Part shown: positions 24,282-33,603 of the stretch, piece after piece
Position numbering within the stretch: position 1 is the stretch's first letter
Layout of the letters: the number at the start of each line of letters is the position of its first letter
DNA from: Chloroflexota bacterium
GTDB taxonomy: Bacteria > Chloroflexota > Anaerolineae > UBA7937 > B3-Chlor
Length of the DNA: 64,000 nt
Assembly (NCBI GenBank): GCA_030613785.1
Contig: JAUWLF010000008.1
Span: forward strand, 1 to 64,000
Reading direction: 5' to 3'
Translations under genes and position numbers: made by a program
Notes under the pieces: generated by a model
Told to the model about the DNA's origin: nothing
The model's database searches: none
What the model saw: only the letters and a program-made list of their open reading frames with translations

Positions 24282-24536
24282 CTCTCATTACCTCCCTGGC
24301 TTGGAATCTCCAAGTCCACAGGCTATCATCGCCACTGTGCAACCGTGTAGCAGCCCCATGCCCCTCTGACAGTCCCGCCGCTTGACATGCTAGGTGCGTG
24401 TTCCTGTTGTGAATGCCGTCGAGTGTCCACCAGCACGCGCTCTGCCCTTAGGAGCAAGCCCATCGCGGGCGCGGTCGGCCGCAGTGATCAGTCAGATCGT
24501 CTGCGCGACCAAGATCGTAAGGCTCAGGAATCGAGT

Positions 24537-25346
24537 TCACTTGGCAACCCTGCCGTGGAATAGCGACTCCGTGAAGAAGGCATAGTAGTCCGGAAGATTC
24601 AAGATGAAATCCGATGACTCTGGTTCGCAGAGACGTTGGTATTCTACCCAGTCCTCCTGTGACAACTCTGACTCCACGTTCACCCAGCGCATCTCAAACA
24701 GTGAGATCAACGCCTCTCGGATCTCATCACTCAGCGGGGCCTGAACGTCACCCACGAAGGTTTGGGCGGTGAGTTCATCCAAGCCTACGTCACGGAACCA
24801 GCCCAGTGCGCGCAAGAAGTGCAACTCCGGCCTCTTTCCTTTGACGAAAGGTGCAATCCCTGAAGAGGTCGCATTCAGCCGGGCCTCCAGCAAGGGGTGT
24901 CCCGGAAGCAGCATCTGAGAAGACCAGGCAAGGATGGCTACTGTGCCTCCGGGCTTCACCACCCGGGCAAGTTCCTCCACCAAAGGCAGAGGTTCCAGTG
25001 GTAATCCCACGCAGTCGGCACTCCATGCCCAATCGAAGGTGTTATCGTCGAAGGGGAGTCTTCTCACGTCCCCTTCCCGAAAGGAAACCTGTCCCGAGAG
25101 GCCGGCCTTCTCTGCGATTCGCTCAGCGTGAACGAGGAACTCGGGGCACAGATCAAGGCCGGTGACGTGTCCGGCGGGCCCGATCGCCTCTACTAGCAAC
25201 GGGACCTGGAGGCCAATGCCGCATCCTGCATCGAGTCCTCTACTTCCCACGGGGAGCCGCAGTGCCTGGATCGCCGCACGAAGGTATGGTTCCCTCAGGG
25301 GATTGGACTCACGCAGCCTCTGTATGTACTCATTGGTGTCAGGCAT
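24537..25346 (-). CDS. Class I SAM-dependent methyltransferase (UbiE-like)
   Basis: 269 residues, ATG preceded by a GGGGAGGGTGGAG tract. Motif I is GLDAGCGIGLQVPLL, followed by the acidic end of strand 2 (VTGLDLCPEFL), GDVRRLPFDDNTFD (motif II region) and VVKPGGTVAILAWS (motif III), all in the order of small-molecule methyltransferases. The last 90 residues are helical and could form a substrate lid. The substrate is unknown; context (a truncated Cys-rich gene upstream) does not help. Confidence 0.85.
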   Translation of the reverse strand: MPDTNEYIQRLRESNPLREPYLRAAIQALRLPVGSRGLDAGCGIGLQVPLLVEAIGPAGHVTGLDLCPEFLVHAERIAEKAGLSGQVSFREGDVRRLPFDDNTFDWAWSADCVGLPLEPLPLVEELARVVKPGGTVAILAWSSQMLLPGHPLLEARLNATSSGIAPFVKGKRPELHFLRALGWFRDVGLDELTAQTFVGDVQAPLSDEIREALISLFEMRWVNVESELSQEDWVEYQRLCEPESSDFILNLPDYYAFFTESLFHGRVAK

Positions 25347-25454
25347 TCTCCACCCTCCCCACCTTGAAGATCACCGGTCTGAACCAGTCCGTGCAGCCGG
25401 TGATGACAGCACCGGGCTGCCTCAACCCAGGCATGTTTCCTCCGGCGGCGACGC

Positions 25455-25655
25455 TCAGTATGTCCTTGCGCATGTCTGCTCAGGCCCAAGCGCAGAATCC
25501 CTCTGGCATTCCTTGGCTGAAGGAATGGCGCCTTCGCGGGCACAGGTCCGTCCACAGGACTCCATGAGACTGATCTTCGTTTGCTCATCCAGGTGGGCAT
25601 CCATGCTGTCCATGAGGTTCATGGCCCATCTCTCCGTGAACTTCTCTCGAGCCAT
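25455..25655 (-). pseudogene. Truncated Cys-containing protein (N-terminal fragment)
   Basis: A 66-codon frame with an excellent ribosome-binding site (AGGAGG, 8 nt before the ATG at 25655). It opens MAREKFTERWAMNLMDSMD and continues to SCGRTCAREGAIPSAKEC, which resembles the N-terminus of longer uncharacterised proteins with a CGRxCA motif that I recall but cannot name. After about residue 52 the sequence loses character and stops. A later frame (MRKDILSVAAGGNMPGL...) runs into the methyltransferase start and may be an unrelated remnant. Likely a deletion derivative. 25656-25859 holds nothing else recognisable. Confidence 0.4.
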
Positions 25656-25859
25656 CTTGCGGACCTCCTGTCACGCGGCGTCGGGCCCGTCCCCGTGCTG
25701 ATCTTGTCGTAAGCGTCCTCAGCGGGCCAGTTGCTTGATGAAGCGTGCATCCCTGGACGCAGTCGCGCGATTCTGCGCATCAGGGTGAAGTTGCTCCAGA
25801 GCGTGGTGCGATGTGACCCAGAAGCCGCAGCGCTTTGTTCAGGATGGCACACGCCACCG

Positions 25860-26360
25860 TTAGCCCTCTTGTTCGGCGAGCATCGCTTTCAGCCGCGCTG
25901 AATGGATGTGGCAGATAGCCACAGCTATCGCATCGGCAGCGTCATCGGGCTCAGGAACGAAATCGAGGCGCAGAAGCAGCTTCACCAGTTGCTGGACCTG
26001 ATCCTTGGTAGCCCGACCGTAGCCCACGACGGACTGCTTCACTTCCAGGGGAGTATACTCGTAGAGGGGCACGTCGGCCTCGGCCACCGCCAGGAGAACC
26101 ACGCCCCGAGCCTGCCCCACGGATAGAGCAGTGCGCACATTCTTGCTGAAGAAGAGCTTCTCCACAGCTACCGCGCTGGGACGGTGGCGGGAGATGATCT
26201 CTCCCAAGTCGCGGTGGATGGTCTGGAGTCTCTGGGGGTGGGGCACATGTTGAGAGGTGTTGATCGTTCCGTAGTCAACCAGAGCAAGGTCGGCGCCATC
26301 TTGGGATACCAGACCATAGCCTGTAATAGCGGTGCCGGGATCGATGCCCAGGACTAACAT
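25860..26360 (-). CDS. ruvC: Holliday junction resolvase RuvC
   Basis: 166 residues, the family length. It cleaves four-way junctions in recombination repair together with RuvAB. The four catalytic acids are visible: D7 (GIDPGT), E67 (VAVEKLF), D140 and D143 (EPDDAADAIAVAIC). FFSKNVRTALSVGQARGV is the conserved DNA-binding segment. It follows yebC by 16 nt in a DUF72-yebC-ruvC operon; ruvA and ruvB are not in the window, although yebC-ruvC adjacency is widespread in bacteria. Confidence 0.95.
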   Translation of the reverse strand: MLVLGIDPGTAITGYGLVSQDGADLALVDYGTINTSQHVPHPQRLQTIHRDLGEIISRHRPSAVAVEKLFFSKNVRTALSVGQARGVVLLAVAEADVPLYEYTPLEVKQSVVGYGRATKDQVQQLVKLLLRLDFVPEPDDAADAIAVAICHIHSARLKAMLAEQEG

Positions 26361-26376
26361 GCCGGCCCTCTAGGCG

Positions 26377-27135
26377 TCACGCTTGCGCTTCTTCGTACCT
26401 GGTGACCATCTCGGGGGTGAGATAGAGATTGGAGTAGACCTGCTGCACATCATCCATCTCCTCCAGCATCTCGATGATGCGCATGACCTTGAGCGTCTCC
26501 GACTCCGCCAGTTCGGTCATGGCTGTGGGAGTCATTGTGAGTTCCGCCGCGGTCAAGGTGACGCCCCTCCCTTCCAGGGCTTCCTTCACCTTCTGGAAAT
26601 CCTTGGTCTCGGTGTATATCTCCAGTGTGTTGTCCTCGATGTTTACATCCACGGCCCCCTCATCAATGGCCAGCAGGGCCAGCTCCTCGGAGTCCATGTC
26701 GCCAACCTGGGCGATGATGAACCCCTGCTGTTGAAAGAGATAGGTTACCGCGCCGGTCTCCGCAAGCCTGCCACCGTAGCGCGTGAAGACGCGTCGGATG
26801 TCAGCGACAGCTCGATTGCGGTTGTCGGTCAACGTCGGGAGCAGGAGGGCTATCCCGTGGGGCGCATAGCCTTCATAGAGCACCTCTTCCAGCACTTCGC
26901 CCTTGAGTTCCCCTGTACCTCGCTTGATGGCCCGTTCGATGTTGTCCTTGGGCATGTTCGCCTGTCTGGCCTTTTCCACGACCAAGCGCAAGCGGAAATT
27001 GGAGTCGGGGTCGCCCCCTCCCCCTCGGGCGGCGATGGTGATCTCGCGAGCGATTCTGGTGAAGAGCTGCCCTCTCTTGGCATCGGTGGCCGCCTTCTTG
27101 CGCTTTATGGTAGACCATTTCGAGTGTCCAGACAT
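26377..27135 (-). CDS. yebC: YebC/PmpR-family protein (TACO1-like)
   Basis: 252 residues opening with MSGHSKWSTIKRKKAATDAKRG, the invariant family N-terminus. AAGGAGGTGACGAG precedes the ATG. Members act as DNA-binding regulators or as ribosome-associated factors that relieve stalling at polyproline; sequence alone cannot separate these. The gene sits 4 nt after a DUF72 gene and 16 nt before ruvC, in one operon. Confidence 0.95.
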   Translation of the reverse strand: MSGHSKWSTIKRKKAATDAKRGQLFTRIAREITIAARGGGGDPDSNFRLRLVVEKARQANMPKDNIERAIKRGTGELKGEVLEEVLYEGYAPHGIALLLPTLTDNRNRAVADIRRVFTRYGGRLAETGAVTYLFQQQGFIIAQVGDMDSEELALLAIDEGAVDVNIEDNTLEIYTETKDFQKVKEALEGRGVTLTAAELTMTPTAMTELAESETLKVMRIIEMLEEMDDVQQVYSNLYLTPEMVTRYEEAQA

Positions 27136-27139
27136 CTCG

Positions 27140-27925
27140 TCACCTCCTTGGCTCCAAGTCGGTCAGGAGCATTTGCAACTGTCGAGCGGTCTGCACCGCC
27201 TGACCCTCCCAGTGATTGTTGGCGAAAACGAAGGTGTTGTCGGCTTTCTCCTCCAGCTTACGGATCTTCGGCACCCACTCCTCCAGCTCCTCGTCGCTGT
27301 AGGTGTAGTCATACCGCTCCCATGCTTCTTTGTGCTGCCACCACTTTTTGGCGTTGCGGCCGTGGAAGCGTACGTAGGCTATCGAACTGGTGGCGACGGC
27401 GACGGGAGGAATGAGGCTCTTGAAACGGGGCTGATCGACGCAGCAGAAGCCGAGATCGTGCTCCTCGAGGAACTCGAAAGTCTGGTCTCGAATCCAATCT
27501 CTGCGCCTGAACTCGATCACCACAGGCAGATCACTGAGCTGTTGACGAAGGAAACGCAGGTAGTCGAGGCCCTCTTCGTCAGCTTTGAAGGACCAGGGGA
27601 ACTGAGCCAGAATACAGCCGAACTTACCCGACTCGATGAGAGGCTTCAAGGAGTCCACGAACTCGGCGAACACCTCTTCGTTCCCTTCCCTGTTGTGAGT
27701 CATATCTTGATGTGCTTTGAGCGTGAAGACAAAGTCGGCCGGGGTCTTGGCCACGAGCCGCTCTAACGTAGAGACGCTGGGCACGCGATAGTAGGAGAAA
27801 TTCAACTCGGTGACCGGGAAGTCACGGGCGTAGAACTCCAACCACCCCTGGCGTGGGGTTCCCTCCGGATAGTAGGGCCCTACCCAATCCTTGTAGCTAA
27901 AGCCGCTGGTACCGATGTAGATCAT
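27140..27925 (-). CDS. DUF72 family protein (YecE-like)
   Basis: 261 residues with the family pattern MIYIGTSGFSYKDWVGPYYP near the start, VTELNFSYYRVPS, LAQFPWSF and YVRFHGRN, consistent with the TIM-barrel DUF72 fold. Biochemical role unknown; structural similarity to AP-endonuclease-type barrels is known for the family, and its location ahead of yebC-ruvC hints at nucleic-acid metabolism (inference). No strong ribosome-binding site precedes the ATG. Confidence 0.85.
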   Translation of the reverse strand: MIYIGTSGFSYKDWVGPYYPEGTPRQGWLEFYARDFPVTELNFSYYRVPSVSTLERLVAKTPADFVFTLKAHQDMTHNREGNEEVFAEFVDSLKPLIESGKFGCILAQFPWSFKADEEGLDYLRFLRQQLSDLPVVIEFRRRDWIRDQTFEFLEEHDLGFCCVDQPRFKSLIPPVAVATSSIAYVRFHGRNAKKWWQHKEAWERYDYTYSDEELEEWVPKIRKLEEKADNTFVFANNHWEGQAVQTARQLQMLLTDLEPRR

Positions 27926-28015
27926 CTGTCAACCAAGTGCCAAAGATGCCTATCATGTCTAGGGGTCGCGTGCCGACGCTATTCTGTTTGTACTCGGTGA
28001 TCCAGCCCCTGACGC

Positions 28016-28261
28016 CTACTTCTTATACCGGTACAGGATACGACCCCGCACGGGATCGTAAGGAGACAACTCTACGAGGACCCTATCTCCCAGGAGGATG
28101 CGGATGTAGTACTTCCTCATCTTCCCGGAGATATGGGCCAGAACCTCGGGGCCGCTGTCAAGCTGGACGCGAAACATGGCGTTCGGCAGAGCCCGAACAA
28201 CCACACCCTCAGCCTGGATCCCTTTGGTCTTCTTGGGCCTCTCGTCCCTCTTTTTTCTCAT
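28016..28261 (-). CDS. infA: Translation initiation factor IF-1
   Basis: 81 residues with the S1/OB-fold core [37 protein letters not shown] and [19 protein letters not shown], which is diagnostic for IF-1. AAAGGAG precedes the ATG. A basic N-terminal tail of about 14 residues ([14 protein letters not shown]) is longer than usual. The gene lies 22 nt after ftsK rather than in a ribosomal-protein operon, so it may be a relocated or second copy. Confidence 0.9.
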   Translation of the reverse strand: MRKKRDERPKKTKGIQAEGVVVRALPNAMFRVQLDSGPEVLAHISGKMRKYYIRILLGDRVLVELSPYDPVRGRILYRYKK

Positions 28262-28283
28262 ATGATCTCCTTTGCTTCAAGAT

Positions 28284-30497
28284 TCACAGTTGTTCACCAT
28301 CTTCGTACATCACCTCGTCCTCCTCCCGAACGAGTACCTCTCGCCGACGTCCTCCGGCTTGCGGAGGACCAACGATTCCTTCATCTTCCAGTTGATCCAT
28401 CAGTCTGGCCGCTCGCGGATAGCCTATTCGAAGACGCCTTTGGAGCAGAGAGGTCGAAGCATGTCGTTGTTCCCTCAGGAGGGCGATGGCCTCCTCCAGC
28501 AACTCATCTCTCTCCTCCTCTCGGCCAACTGACGGGCCTGTTTCCCCCCATGGAGGAACGCTCTCCTCGACTCTTGAAGGGACCGCCTCATTCCAGAACT
28601 GGACCACACGGCTGATCTCTTCGTCGGAGACGAAGCAACCTTGTAAGCGTACGAGCTTGGCAGAATCGGGAGCCATGTACAGCATGTCTCCCTGGCCCAG
28701 GAGCGACTCGGCCCCTCCTGTGTCCAGTACGACCCGGGAGTCTACCTGGGAGGTCACCGCGAAGGAAATGCGGGCCGGGAAGTTGGCTTTGATCAACCCG
28801 GTGACGACGTCCACAGAAGGCCGCTGGGTGGCGATGACAAGGTGTATGCCCGTCGCGCGTGCCATCTGCGCAAGGCGGCAGATGATCCTCTCGACCTCAT
28901 CCGGCGCCATCATCATCAGATCGGCCAGCTCGTCTATGGCGACCACGATGTATGGAAGGGGCTCATCCCACGGCTCAAGCTTGCTGCTGTTGTAGTGTTC
29001 TATGTTCCGCGCTGCGGCCTGGGACAGTATCGCGTAGCGCCGGTCCATCTCGGCCATCACCCAGCGCAAGGCTTGGAGCACTCTTGCCATGTCTGTCACG
29101 ACCGGGGCCACCAGGTGAGGAAGACCCTTGAAATGGATGAATTCCACGGTCTTGGGATCTATCATCAGCAGCTTCATCTGCTCCGGAGTGTTGTTGAACA
29201 AGAGGCAAGTCACGGTGGAGTTGATGCACACGCTCTTGCCGGAACCCGTGGCCCCGGCGATCAACAGATGAGGCATGGTGTCCAATGTGGCCACTACCGC
29301 GCGTCCTGACACATTCCGTCCCAGAGCTATCTTGAGTGGGGCGTCCGTGGCCTGGAACTCCTCCGACCGCATGACCCCGCGGAGGGCCACGAGGGAGATG
29401 TCGTCGTTGGGCACCTCAATGCCTACCACCGGGCGGCCTGGCACGGGTGCCTCGATACGAATAGGGGCCGCGGCCAAGGCCAGGGCCAGGTCTTTGGACA
29501 GAGAACTTATCTTGCTGACTCGCACCCTGCGGCTCGTCATCTCCCCGTTCGGGCCCCTACGCTCGACGTACCCTGGCTCGACGCCGAACTGAGTGACGGT
29601 GGGGCCTTGATTGACCTCCACAACTTTGGCGGGGACGCCAAAACTGCTCAGTGTATCCTCTATGATCTTCAGCTTGCGGCGCACCTCCGCTTCGCCCAGA
29701 GCCTGAAGCGACACCTCATCCAACAGATCCACGGAAGGTAGTCGATCCGACGGTATCTTCCTTCGCTTTGGGGAAGGCTTCTCTTCCGTGGGCGCTCTGG
29801 AAGGCGCCGCGGCCCCCTCTTCTCTCTTCTCCATCACGGGTCTCGCGGGAGGCGTCGCCGGATAGGGTTCCTCCCGAACCCCCGCCTCCTGCACCAACCT
29901 CTCCAGATAGGGGCTGACGTGGTCCTGGAAGAGTGCGGTGGCACTGTTGGCCAGGGCCGCTGCTCTATCCCCGATCTCCCTGGGGGAGATGCCAGTGACC
30001 AGCACGGCACCGACGAAGAGGAACGCCAACAGCACCAAGAAAGAGCCGATATCTCCCAGCGTGGTGTACAGCGATGCGCTGATGACCCAGCCGAAGTACC
30101 CTCCGCCGCCACCCTCTTGCGCGACTCGGAGGGGATCAGGATAGAAGAAGTGGAGCAGACCCAGCAGGGTAAAGAACAGGAGCAAGCCACCGACAAGTCT
30201 GAGCTTTCGAACCTCCAGCAAGGACTCCAGATTGCGCAGCAGAAGGGCGACGCCCAAAGCGATCATGGCCAGGGCCACCAGGAAAGCTCCCCAGCCAAAG
30301 GTCTGCCGCAACAGGCCAGACAAGGTGTCGATGAGCAATCCCTGAGCCTGAGTCACGGAGAGCAGGTTCAGCAAGGTGATGCCCCCGATGGCCATCAACA
30401 AGAGGCTGACGATCTCCTCCCGCAGTCGTGGCTCCAGGCTAATCCGGAAACGTTTTCCCAAAGGGGTTTTCTTGGACTTGGACCGTTTTCGTCCCAT
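28284..30497 (-). CDS. ftsK: DNA translocase FtsK/SpoIIIE
   Basis: 737 residues. Four to five hydrophobic helices in the first 170 residues anchor it at the division septum; a short Pro/Arg-rich linker follows (shorter than in E. coli). The motor domain carries Walker A GATGSGKSVC, Walker B-like VVAIDELADLMM and RATGIHLVIATQRPS. The C-terminal winged-helix gamma domain (LLQRRLRIGYPRAARLMDQLEDEGIVGPP) reads chromosome polarity motifs. It moves DNA during segregation and dimer resolution. Transcribed from a consensus promoter at 30601-30629 with infA following. Confidence 0.95.
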   Translation of the reverse strand: MGRKRSKSKKTPLGKRFRISLEPRLREEIVSLLLMAIGGITLLNLLSVTQAQGLLIDTLSGLLRQTFGWGAFLVALAMIALGVALLLRNLESLLEVRKLRLVGGLLLFFTLLGLLHFFYPDPLRVAQEGGGGGYFGWVISASLYTTLGDIGSFLVLLAFLFVGAVLVTGISPREIGDRAAALANSATALFQDHVSPYLERLVQEAGVREEPYPATPPARPVMEKREEGAAAPSRAPTEEKPSPKRRKIPSDRLPSVDLLDEVSLQALGEAEVRRKLKIIEDTLSSFGVPAKVVEVNQGPTVTQFGVEPGYVERRGPNGEMTSRRVRVSKISSLSKDLALALAAAPIRIEAPVPGRPVVGIEVPNDDISLVALRGVMRSEEFQATDAPLKIALGRNVSGRAVVATLDTMPHLLIAGATGSGKSVCINSTVTCLLFNNTPEQMKLLMIDPKTVEFIHFKGLPHLVAPVVTDMARVLQALRWVMAEMDRRYAILSQAAARNIEHYNSSKLEPWDEPLPYIVVAIDELADLMMMAPDEVERIICRLAQMARATGIHLVIATQRPSVDVVTGLIKANFPARISFAVTSQVDSRVVLDTGGAESLLGQGDMLYMAPDSAKLVRLQGCFVSDEEISRVVQFWNEAVPSRVEESVPPWGETGPSVGREEERDELLEEAIALLREQRHASTSLLQRRLRIGYPRAARLMDQLEDEGIVGPPQAGGRRREVLVREEDEVMYEDGEQL

Positions 30498-30600
30498 ATT
30501 GACTCGCTGCCAGAAAGACTCCCACTCACTCTCTGAAGGCGTTCCTGTAAATCACAGGCCTTCGGAGCGGTGGAGGCTGGTGTGTGCCGTTCCCCTTCCG

Positions 30601-30629
30601 ATTATACGTTGGCCAGAAGTGCCTGTCAA
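30601..30629 (-). promoter_or_regulatory. Consensus sigma-70 promoter for ftsK-infA
   Basis: Minus-strand TTGACA (30629-30624), 17-bp spacer, TATAAT (30606-30601), matching consensus fully. The -35 overlaps the last codons of the upstream TPR/propeller gene. Leader about 95 nt. Confidence 0.8.
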
Positions 30630-31864
30630 GAGGAATAAGATAGACTGAGGACGCCTTGGTCCTCAATGGCTATCCATTCTCGCGTGCGGCTGGCGCACAC
30701 TGTGCTCACGTACAGTCCTCGCCCCACGTCCGTTCTCTTCACCATGACGTGTTGTCCAGCCTCTGCTTCGTGAGCCGTCACCATCGCCAAGCCCCGGGCT
30801 GTACTGACCAGCAGGTCCTCCACGCCCACCGCGATTCCTGTGACGATCATGGTGCGCAGAGCTATCTCTTCCGTCTCGTGGGTCACCCGATCAACGATCG
30901 TTATCCCGTCTCTGTGGGCTACCCAGACCTTCTCCTCCCCCTTTCGAGGGAACAGCTCCAGGCCTTGTACGAAGGGGCCTACGTCCACTGCCTCAAAGGT
31001 GTCCGTCTGCTTCTCGAAGACCGATAGGGCGACATTCTCCTCGTCGGCCCCACACCATACACGATGGCCGTCGGAGAGGAGGCAATCGATACCCACGGAC
31101 TCGGGTCCTCCCCTGCAAAGGACAGCTCTACCTGTCAAGCTATCCAGGACCAAAAGCCCTCTTTCCGTTCCAAGCCACAGCAGTTCACCATCAACGATGA
31201 TGTCGTTGACCATCTCGGCCGGTAGTCCTGTGTCCGGCGTGTATGCAGTCCATTTCTCAGTTTCCCTGTCGAAACGGCTCAGGCCTCGATCCGTGCCCAG
31301 CCAGGCATCCTTCTCACTCAGGACGACGCACGTCACCGCATCGCTGGTCAACCCATCAGCAACTGTGTAGGTCGTTGACTGCTCATCAATCAGGCTCAAT
31401 CTGGTGACACCTCCATCCTTGCCGTAGGCGAACCAGGCCTCCTGCTCATCAGCGGCCAGCCCCCGGACGGCATCACTGACCAAACCATCGGCGGTGCCAT
31501 AGATCCTGGGCATGGGCTTCTTCTCCTCTGAGGGAGGGCCCTCGGCGCCCCGTGTGATCCTCTTGACCTCCTCTTGACACTGGGCGGCTTCTTCCTCTCT
31601 TCCCAGAGTAGCGAGACTCAGCGCCTTTCCTTTCCAGGCCAGGACGTTCACGTGGTCAATCTCCAGCGCTTTGTCAAAACACTCTATGGCTTCGTCGTAC
31701 CTCTCCAGCCCGGTCAGGGCGGTCGCTTTGAGGGCCCAAGCCCTGGCGTTTGCGGGTTCAACTTGCAAGACCTCATCGAAGCATCTGATGGCGCTGTCGA
31801 AGAAGCCGGAGTCAAGGAGCGAAACGCCATCTTCATGCCATTGGGAAGTAGTTCTGTGAATCAT
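30626..31864 (-). CDS. TPR plus beta-propeller protein, apparently cytoplasmic
   Basis: 412 residues from ATG 31864 (AAGG just upstream); the longer frame would run back through tRNA-Thr and is rejected. Residues 10-110 hold two to three TPR units (FDSAIRCFDEVLQVEPANARAWALKATAL, YDEAIECFDKALEIDHVNVLAWKGKAL). The rest has short beta blades of the two-component-regulator propeller kind (GLVSDAVRGLAADEQEAWFAYG, AWLGTDRGLSRFDRETEKWTAY, LLWLGTERGLLVLD). No signal peptide is seen, so it probably acts in the cytoplasm as a sensor or scaffold. It lies 60 nt after tRNA-Thr and may share its transcript. Confidence 0.7.
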   Translation of the reverse strand: MIHRTTSQWHEDGVSLLDSGFFDSAIRCFDEVLQVEPANARAWALKATALTGLERYDEAIECFDKALEIDHVNVLAWKGKALSLATLGREEEAAQCQEEVKRITRGAEGPPSEEKKPMPRIYGTADGLVSDAVRGLAADEQEAWFAYGKDGGVTRLSLIDEQSTTYTVADGLTSDAVTCVVLSEKDAWLGTDRGLSRFDRETEKWTAYTPDTGLPAEMVNDIIVDGELLWLGTERGLLVLDSLTGRAVLCRGGPESVGIDCLLSDGHRVWCGADEENVALSVFEKQTDTFEAVDVGPFVQGLELFPRKGEEKVWVAHRDGITIVDRVTHETEEIALRTMIVTGIAVGVEDLLVSTARGLAMVTAHEAEAGQHVMVKRTDVGRGLYVSTVCASRTREWIAIEDQGVLSLSYSS

Positions 31865-31924
31865 TGCGCCTTCTGAAAAAAAGGGCCAACCTCCTGTACT
31901 GGTCAGCCCATACAATGCCGAGTG

Positions 31925-32000
31925 TGGAGCCACCCATCGGACTCGAACCGACGACCTAGCGCTTACGAGGCGCTTGCTCTACCAACTGAGCTAGGGTGGC
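31925..32000 (-). tRNA. tRNA-Thr (anticodon CGT)
   Basis: Full cloverleaf on the minus strand: acceptor GCCACCC pairs with GGGTGGC, D-arm GCTC/GAGC, anticodon loop CTCGTAA, T-loop TTCGAGT. The 3' CCA is encoded (31925-31927). It reads ACG codons and lies 5 nt from tRNA-Lys. Confidence 0.95.
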
Positions 32001-32005
32001 CTAGA

Positions 32006-32080
32006 TGGGCCGTGCTGGATTCGAACCAGCGACGCCCTGCTTAAAAGGCAGGTGCTCTAACCAGACTGAGCTAACGGCCC
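32006..32080 (-). tRNA. tRNA-Lys (anticodon TTT)
   Basis: Acceptor GGGCCGT pairs with ACGGCCC, anticodon stem CCTGC/GCAGG with loop CTTTTAA, T-loop TTCGAAT. No CCA is encoded after the discriminator A. First gene of the tRNA-Lys/tRNA-Thr pair. Confidence 0.95.
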
Positions 32081-32103
32081 ACGAGGGGCAGATCCCTGTC
32101 AAG

Positions 32104-32132
32104 AGTATATCACAAGGGGCGAGGGATTTCAA
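32104..32132 (-). promoter_or_regulatory. Promoter for the tRNA-Lys/tRNA-Thr pair
   Basis: Minus-strand TTGAAA (32132-32127), 17-bp spacer, TATACT (32109-32104), about 24 nt ahead of the tRNA-Lys 5' end. Confidence 0.65.
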
Positions 32133-32291
32133 ACGCGGCGAAGGGGCGTCGAGCATGCGTAACCAGGGACGGGTGCGAGAGCCGTACCGCAGCCGCTATT
32201 GCACTCCATTGTCGGGCTGTGGGTGACTAGCGTGCTTGACGCGACGGGACAAAGGAGACGTCGTAACGCAGTCGGCCGACAAGTCTGCAAA

Positions 32292-32939
32292 TCACCCTGC
32301 TTCGGTGAACCGGGCAACCCAACTGGCAGGATACGGGAGCTTGACCTGCATCTGCCGGCCGACATAGTCCCATCTTGCTGGAGAGATAAGTCTGGGACCA
32401 TGCTGCGATAAGGATAGCGATTCCGCGTACTCATGGTACACGTACGTGGCCACCGAGTCGGCCCAGTCCTCGAGGGAGTTCAGCGGAGGCTCCCTGCCTT
32501 TGAGCCACTGTTTGCCGGGTTCATACTTCAAGGGGATAGGTAGCTGCCATGCAAATCCACCGTATCTACTGCGGATGACCTGTTTCAAGCCTCGCGATAG
32601 CCGGAAAAGCCTGCGGATATCCCAGACGTGGGCTAGTTCATGGACCGTTTCCCATTTCAGCTCTTGCGGACGGTCCCAACTTGCACGTTCAAAGTACACT
32701 ACGTCCACCACCGGAAGAGCCATCGCGGCGAATCGGGTGGTGAGAGGTACCCTGGACACGACCACCCATCGCAACTCGCTCTTGAACCTTCTAGGGCCTC
32801 CCATCAGAGTCGCCAAGTCTGCGACCGCTTCGGCGACGCGGCGTAGCTCCAGGCGTTGGAGCCCCGGGAGGTTCAGGACCCGGATTCCGTATTGTTGGGC
32901 GAGTCTGTCACCAAGGTGGACCGTTGGCTCGATGCTCAT
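32292..32939 (-). CDS. Putative zinc metallopeptidase (HExxH, minigluzincin-like)
   Basis: 215 residues without signal peptide or membrane segment. TVHELAHVWD provides HExxH at 100-104, and NSLEDWADSVATYVYHE (154-170) supplies an acidic residue (E157 or D158) about 55 residues later that could be the third zinc ligand, as in small gluzincin-like enzymes and anti-phage or toxin-linked metallopeptidases. Family not named with certainty. It is isolated: tRNA genes lie downstream and a 660-nt gene-free stretch upstream. Confidence 0.55.
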   Translation of the reverse strand: MSIEPTVHLGDRLAQQYGIRVLNLPGLQRLELRRVAEAVADLATLMGGPRRFKSELRWVVVSRVPLTTRFAAMALPVVDVVYFERASWDRPQELKWETVHELAHVWDIRRLFRLSRGLKQVIRSRYGGFAWQLPIPLKYEPGKQWLKGREPPLNSLEDWADSVATYVYHEYAESLSLSQHGPRLISPARWDYVGRQMQVKLPYPASWVARFTEAG

Positions 32940-33603
32940 GACCGCCTCTTAGGACGCATACCACCAGGTAGCTGGATTGGTGCACCCGTCCGTGTGTCGT
33001 CCACCTCATGGAGATGGAGCGGAACCGTGCACACGCTTGCCTAATGCGGGGCGCAGCTCCTTCGACCGACAGCGCCATCCCCGTACACACCCTATCATAG
33101 CTGGCGTCTGTTGGCCACTTCCTGCGCACCGGGTTCCAACAGTATAGGTGGGGACAGCCTCGTGCACAAGGTGCCTCGCGAAGCATCCCCTGCCTGATGT
33201 GTGCGAATTCCCAGAGCCCCATCCGAAGGCTTTCCGCGCTACTAGTGAGCGCTCTCAGAGCATGAGCGGGTCAACAAGAAACAACACGCTTGTGCTACAG
33301 CGGGACTGGTCGCCCTACTGACAGGCACAGCGAGGCCTTCTGGGACTTGATCGTTTGAGCCAGGAGAGCCAGTTTCCTGGCGGTCCACTGGCATGGCACA
33401 GAGTCAGGCTGGCACGAATTCCCCCGCCAGCTTCACAAAGTCCTTGCGGGACCTCTTCGAACTGCGGAGCGGCCAGATGCATGGGTCAGCGGCCGACCAG
33501 AGAAGCGTTCTCGCACACGTTGAGAGCATGGCAGTTAACGTTGGGTGAGCACCTGTGGTACAGTCGACAGAAGCAATGGTCTTCAATGCCACGAGGGGAT
33601 GAC
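32940..33603. other. Gene-poor stretch before the desulfhydrase pseudogene
   Basis: No convincing gene, RNA or repeat. A minus-strand frame ending near 33404 contains [10 protein letters not shown], reminiscent of a twin-arginine signal, but it stops at once; this may be gene debris. A weak promoter-like pair (TTAACG / TACAGT) precedes the next gene. Confidence 0.4.

Noticed and set aside
33404-33592. Tat-signal-like [10 protein letters not shown] in a minus-strand frame
   Set aside because: The frame terminates within ten residues and has no start or ribosome-binding site; chance or debris.
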